This document shows positions 5,233-5,281 of a DNA stretch of 5,281 nt, piece by piece (position 1 is the first letter of the stretch; each line of letters starts with the position of its first letter). Source of the stretch: Nitrososphaerota archaeon (GTDB lineage Archaea > Thermoproteota > Bathyarchaeia > Bathyarchaeales > Bathycorpusculaceae). The position numbers and the translations under genes are program-made. The stretch spans positions 1 to 5,281 of the forward strand of contig JAITCR010000046.1 in assembly GCA_031282985.1 (NCBI GenBank), given 5' to 3'. Below the pieces are notes generated by a model. It was not told the DNA's origin. It saw nothing but the letters and a program-made list of their open reading frames with translations, and did no database searches.

Positions 5233-5281
5233 ATGGTAAAATGCAAAATTTGTCTCCCAGAAAGAAACGTTAAAACCAGCA
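5233..5281 (+). CDS. possible start of a CxxC-containing protein (partial, right edge)
   Basis: ATG 5233 opens a frame that runs off the window: MVKCKICLPERNVKTS. The early C-x-x-C suggests a small zinc-binding N-terminus. GATGG at 5222-5226 is a possible weak ribosome binding site. Sixteen codons are too few to assign a family, and chance is possible. Confidence 0.25.
   Translation, partial: MVKCKICLPERNVKTS

Overview
The window looks like low-G+C chromosomal DNA from an archaeon, probably an uncultured Bathyarchaeia-like or other TACK lineage; the phylum is a guess. The archaeal call rests on an archaeal-type HMG-CoA synthase with a DUF35 (zinc ribbon plus OB-fold) module, an adjacent SCP-x/archaeal-type thiolase, weak Shine-Dalgarno signals with a TTG start, and a degenerate kelch gene with a signal peptide. 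All convincing genes are on the + strand.

Layout. Positions 2-124 may hold the end of an upstream gene. The non-coding stretch 125-432 contains a 172-bp element (185-356) with 17-bp terminal inverted repeats (16/17 match), flanked by a perfect 10-bp direct repeat: a MITE-like insertion just upstream of the first full gene. A full-length nicotinate phosphoribosyltransferase (433-1818, NAD salvage) follows. After a 123-bp gap with a small dyad come two genes 2 bp apart: a thiolase-superfamily protein (1942-3147) and a DUF35::HMG-CoA synthase fusion (3150-4655, TTG start). Downstream is debris: a kelch-repeat gene remnant (4670-4909) with an in-frame TGA and an abrupt end, then an IS1-like transposase zinc-ribbon fragment (4954-5181), and possibly the start of another CxxC protein at the right edge.

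How the genes work together. In many archaea, acetoacetyl-CoA thiolase, a DUF35 protein and HMG-CoA synthase form one complex that channels acetoacetyl-CoA into the mevalonate pathway. Here DUF35 is fused to the N-terminus of the synthase. The synthase keeps its Glu/Cys/His catalytic triad, but the thiolase partner has lost its nucleophilic Cys and the usual catalytic His residues (Thr83, Asn288, Asn345, Leu384 at the aligned positions) while remaining an intact full-length frame. Either the thiolase has become a scaffold, or it does different chemistry, for example aldolase chemistry as in the thiolase-like/DUF35 pair Ltp2-ChsH2. This is the most interesting point in the window.

The + strand also drifts from G+T-rich in the first gene to strongly A+C-rich in the synthase gene. 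I saw no tRNA, rRNA or CRISPR array.
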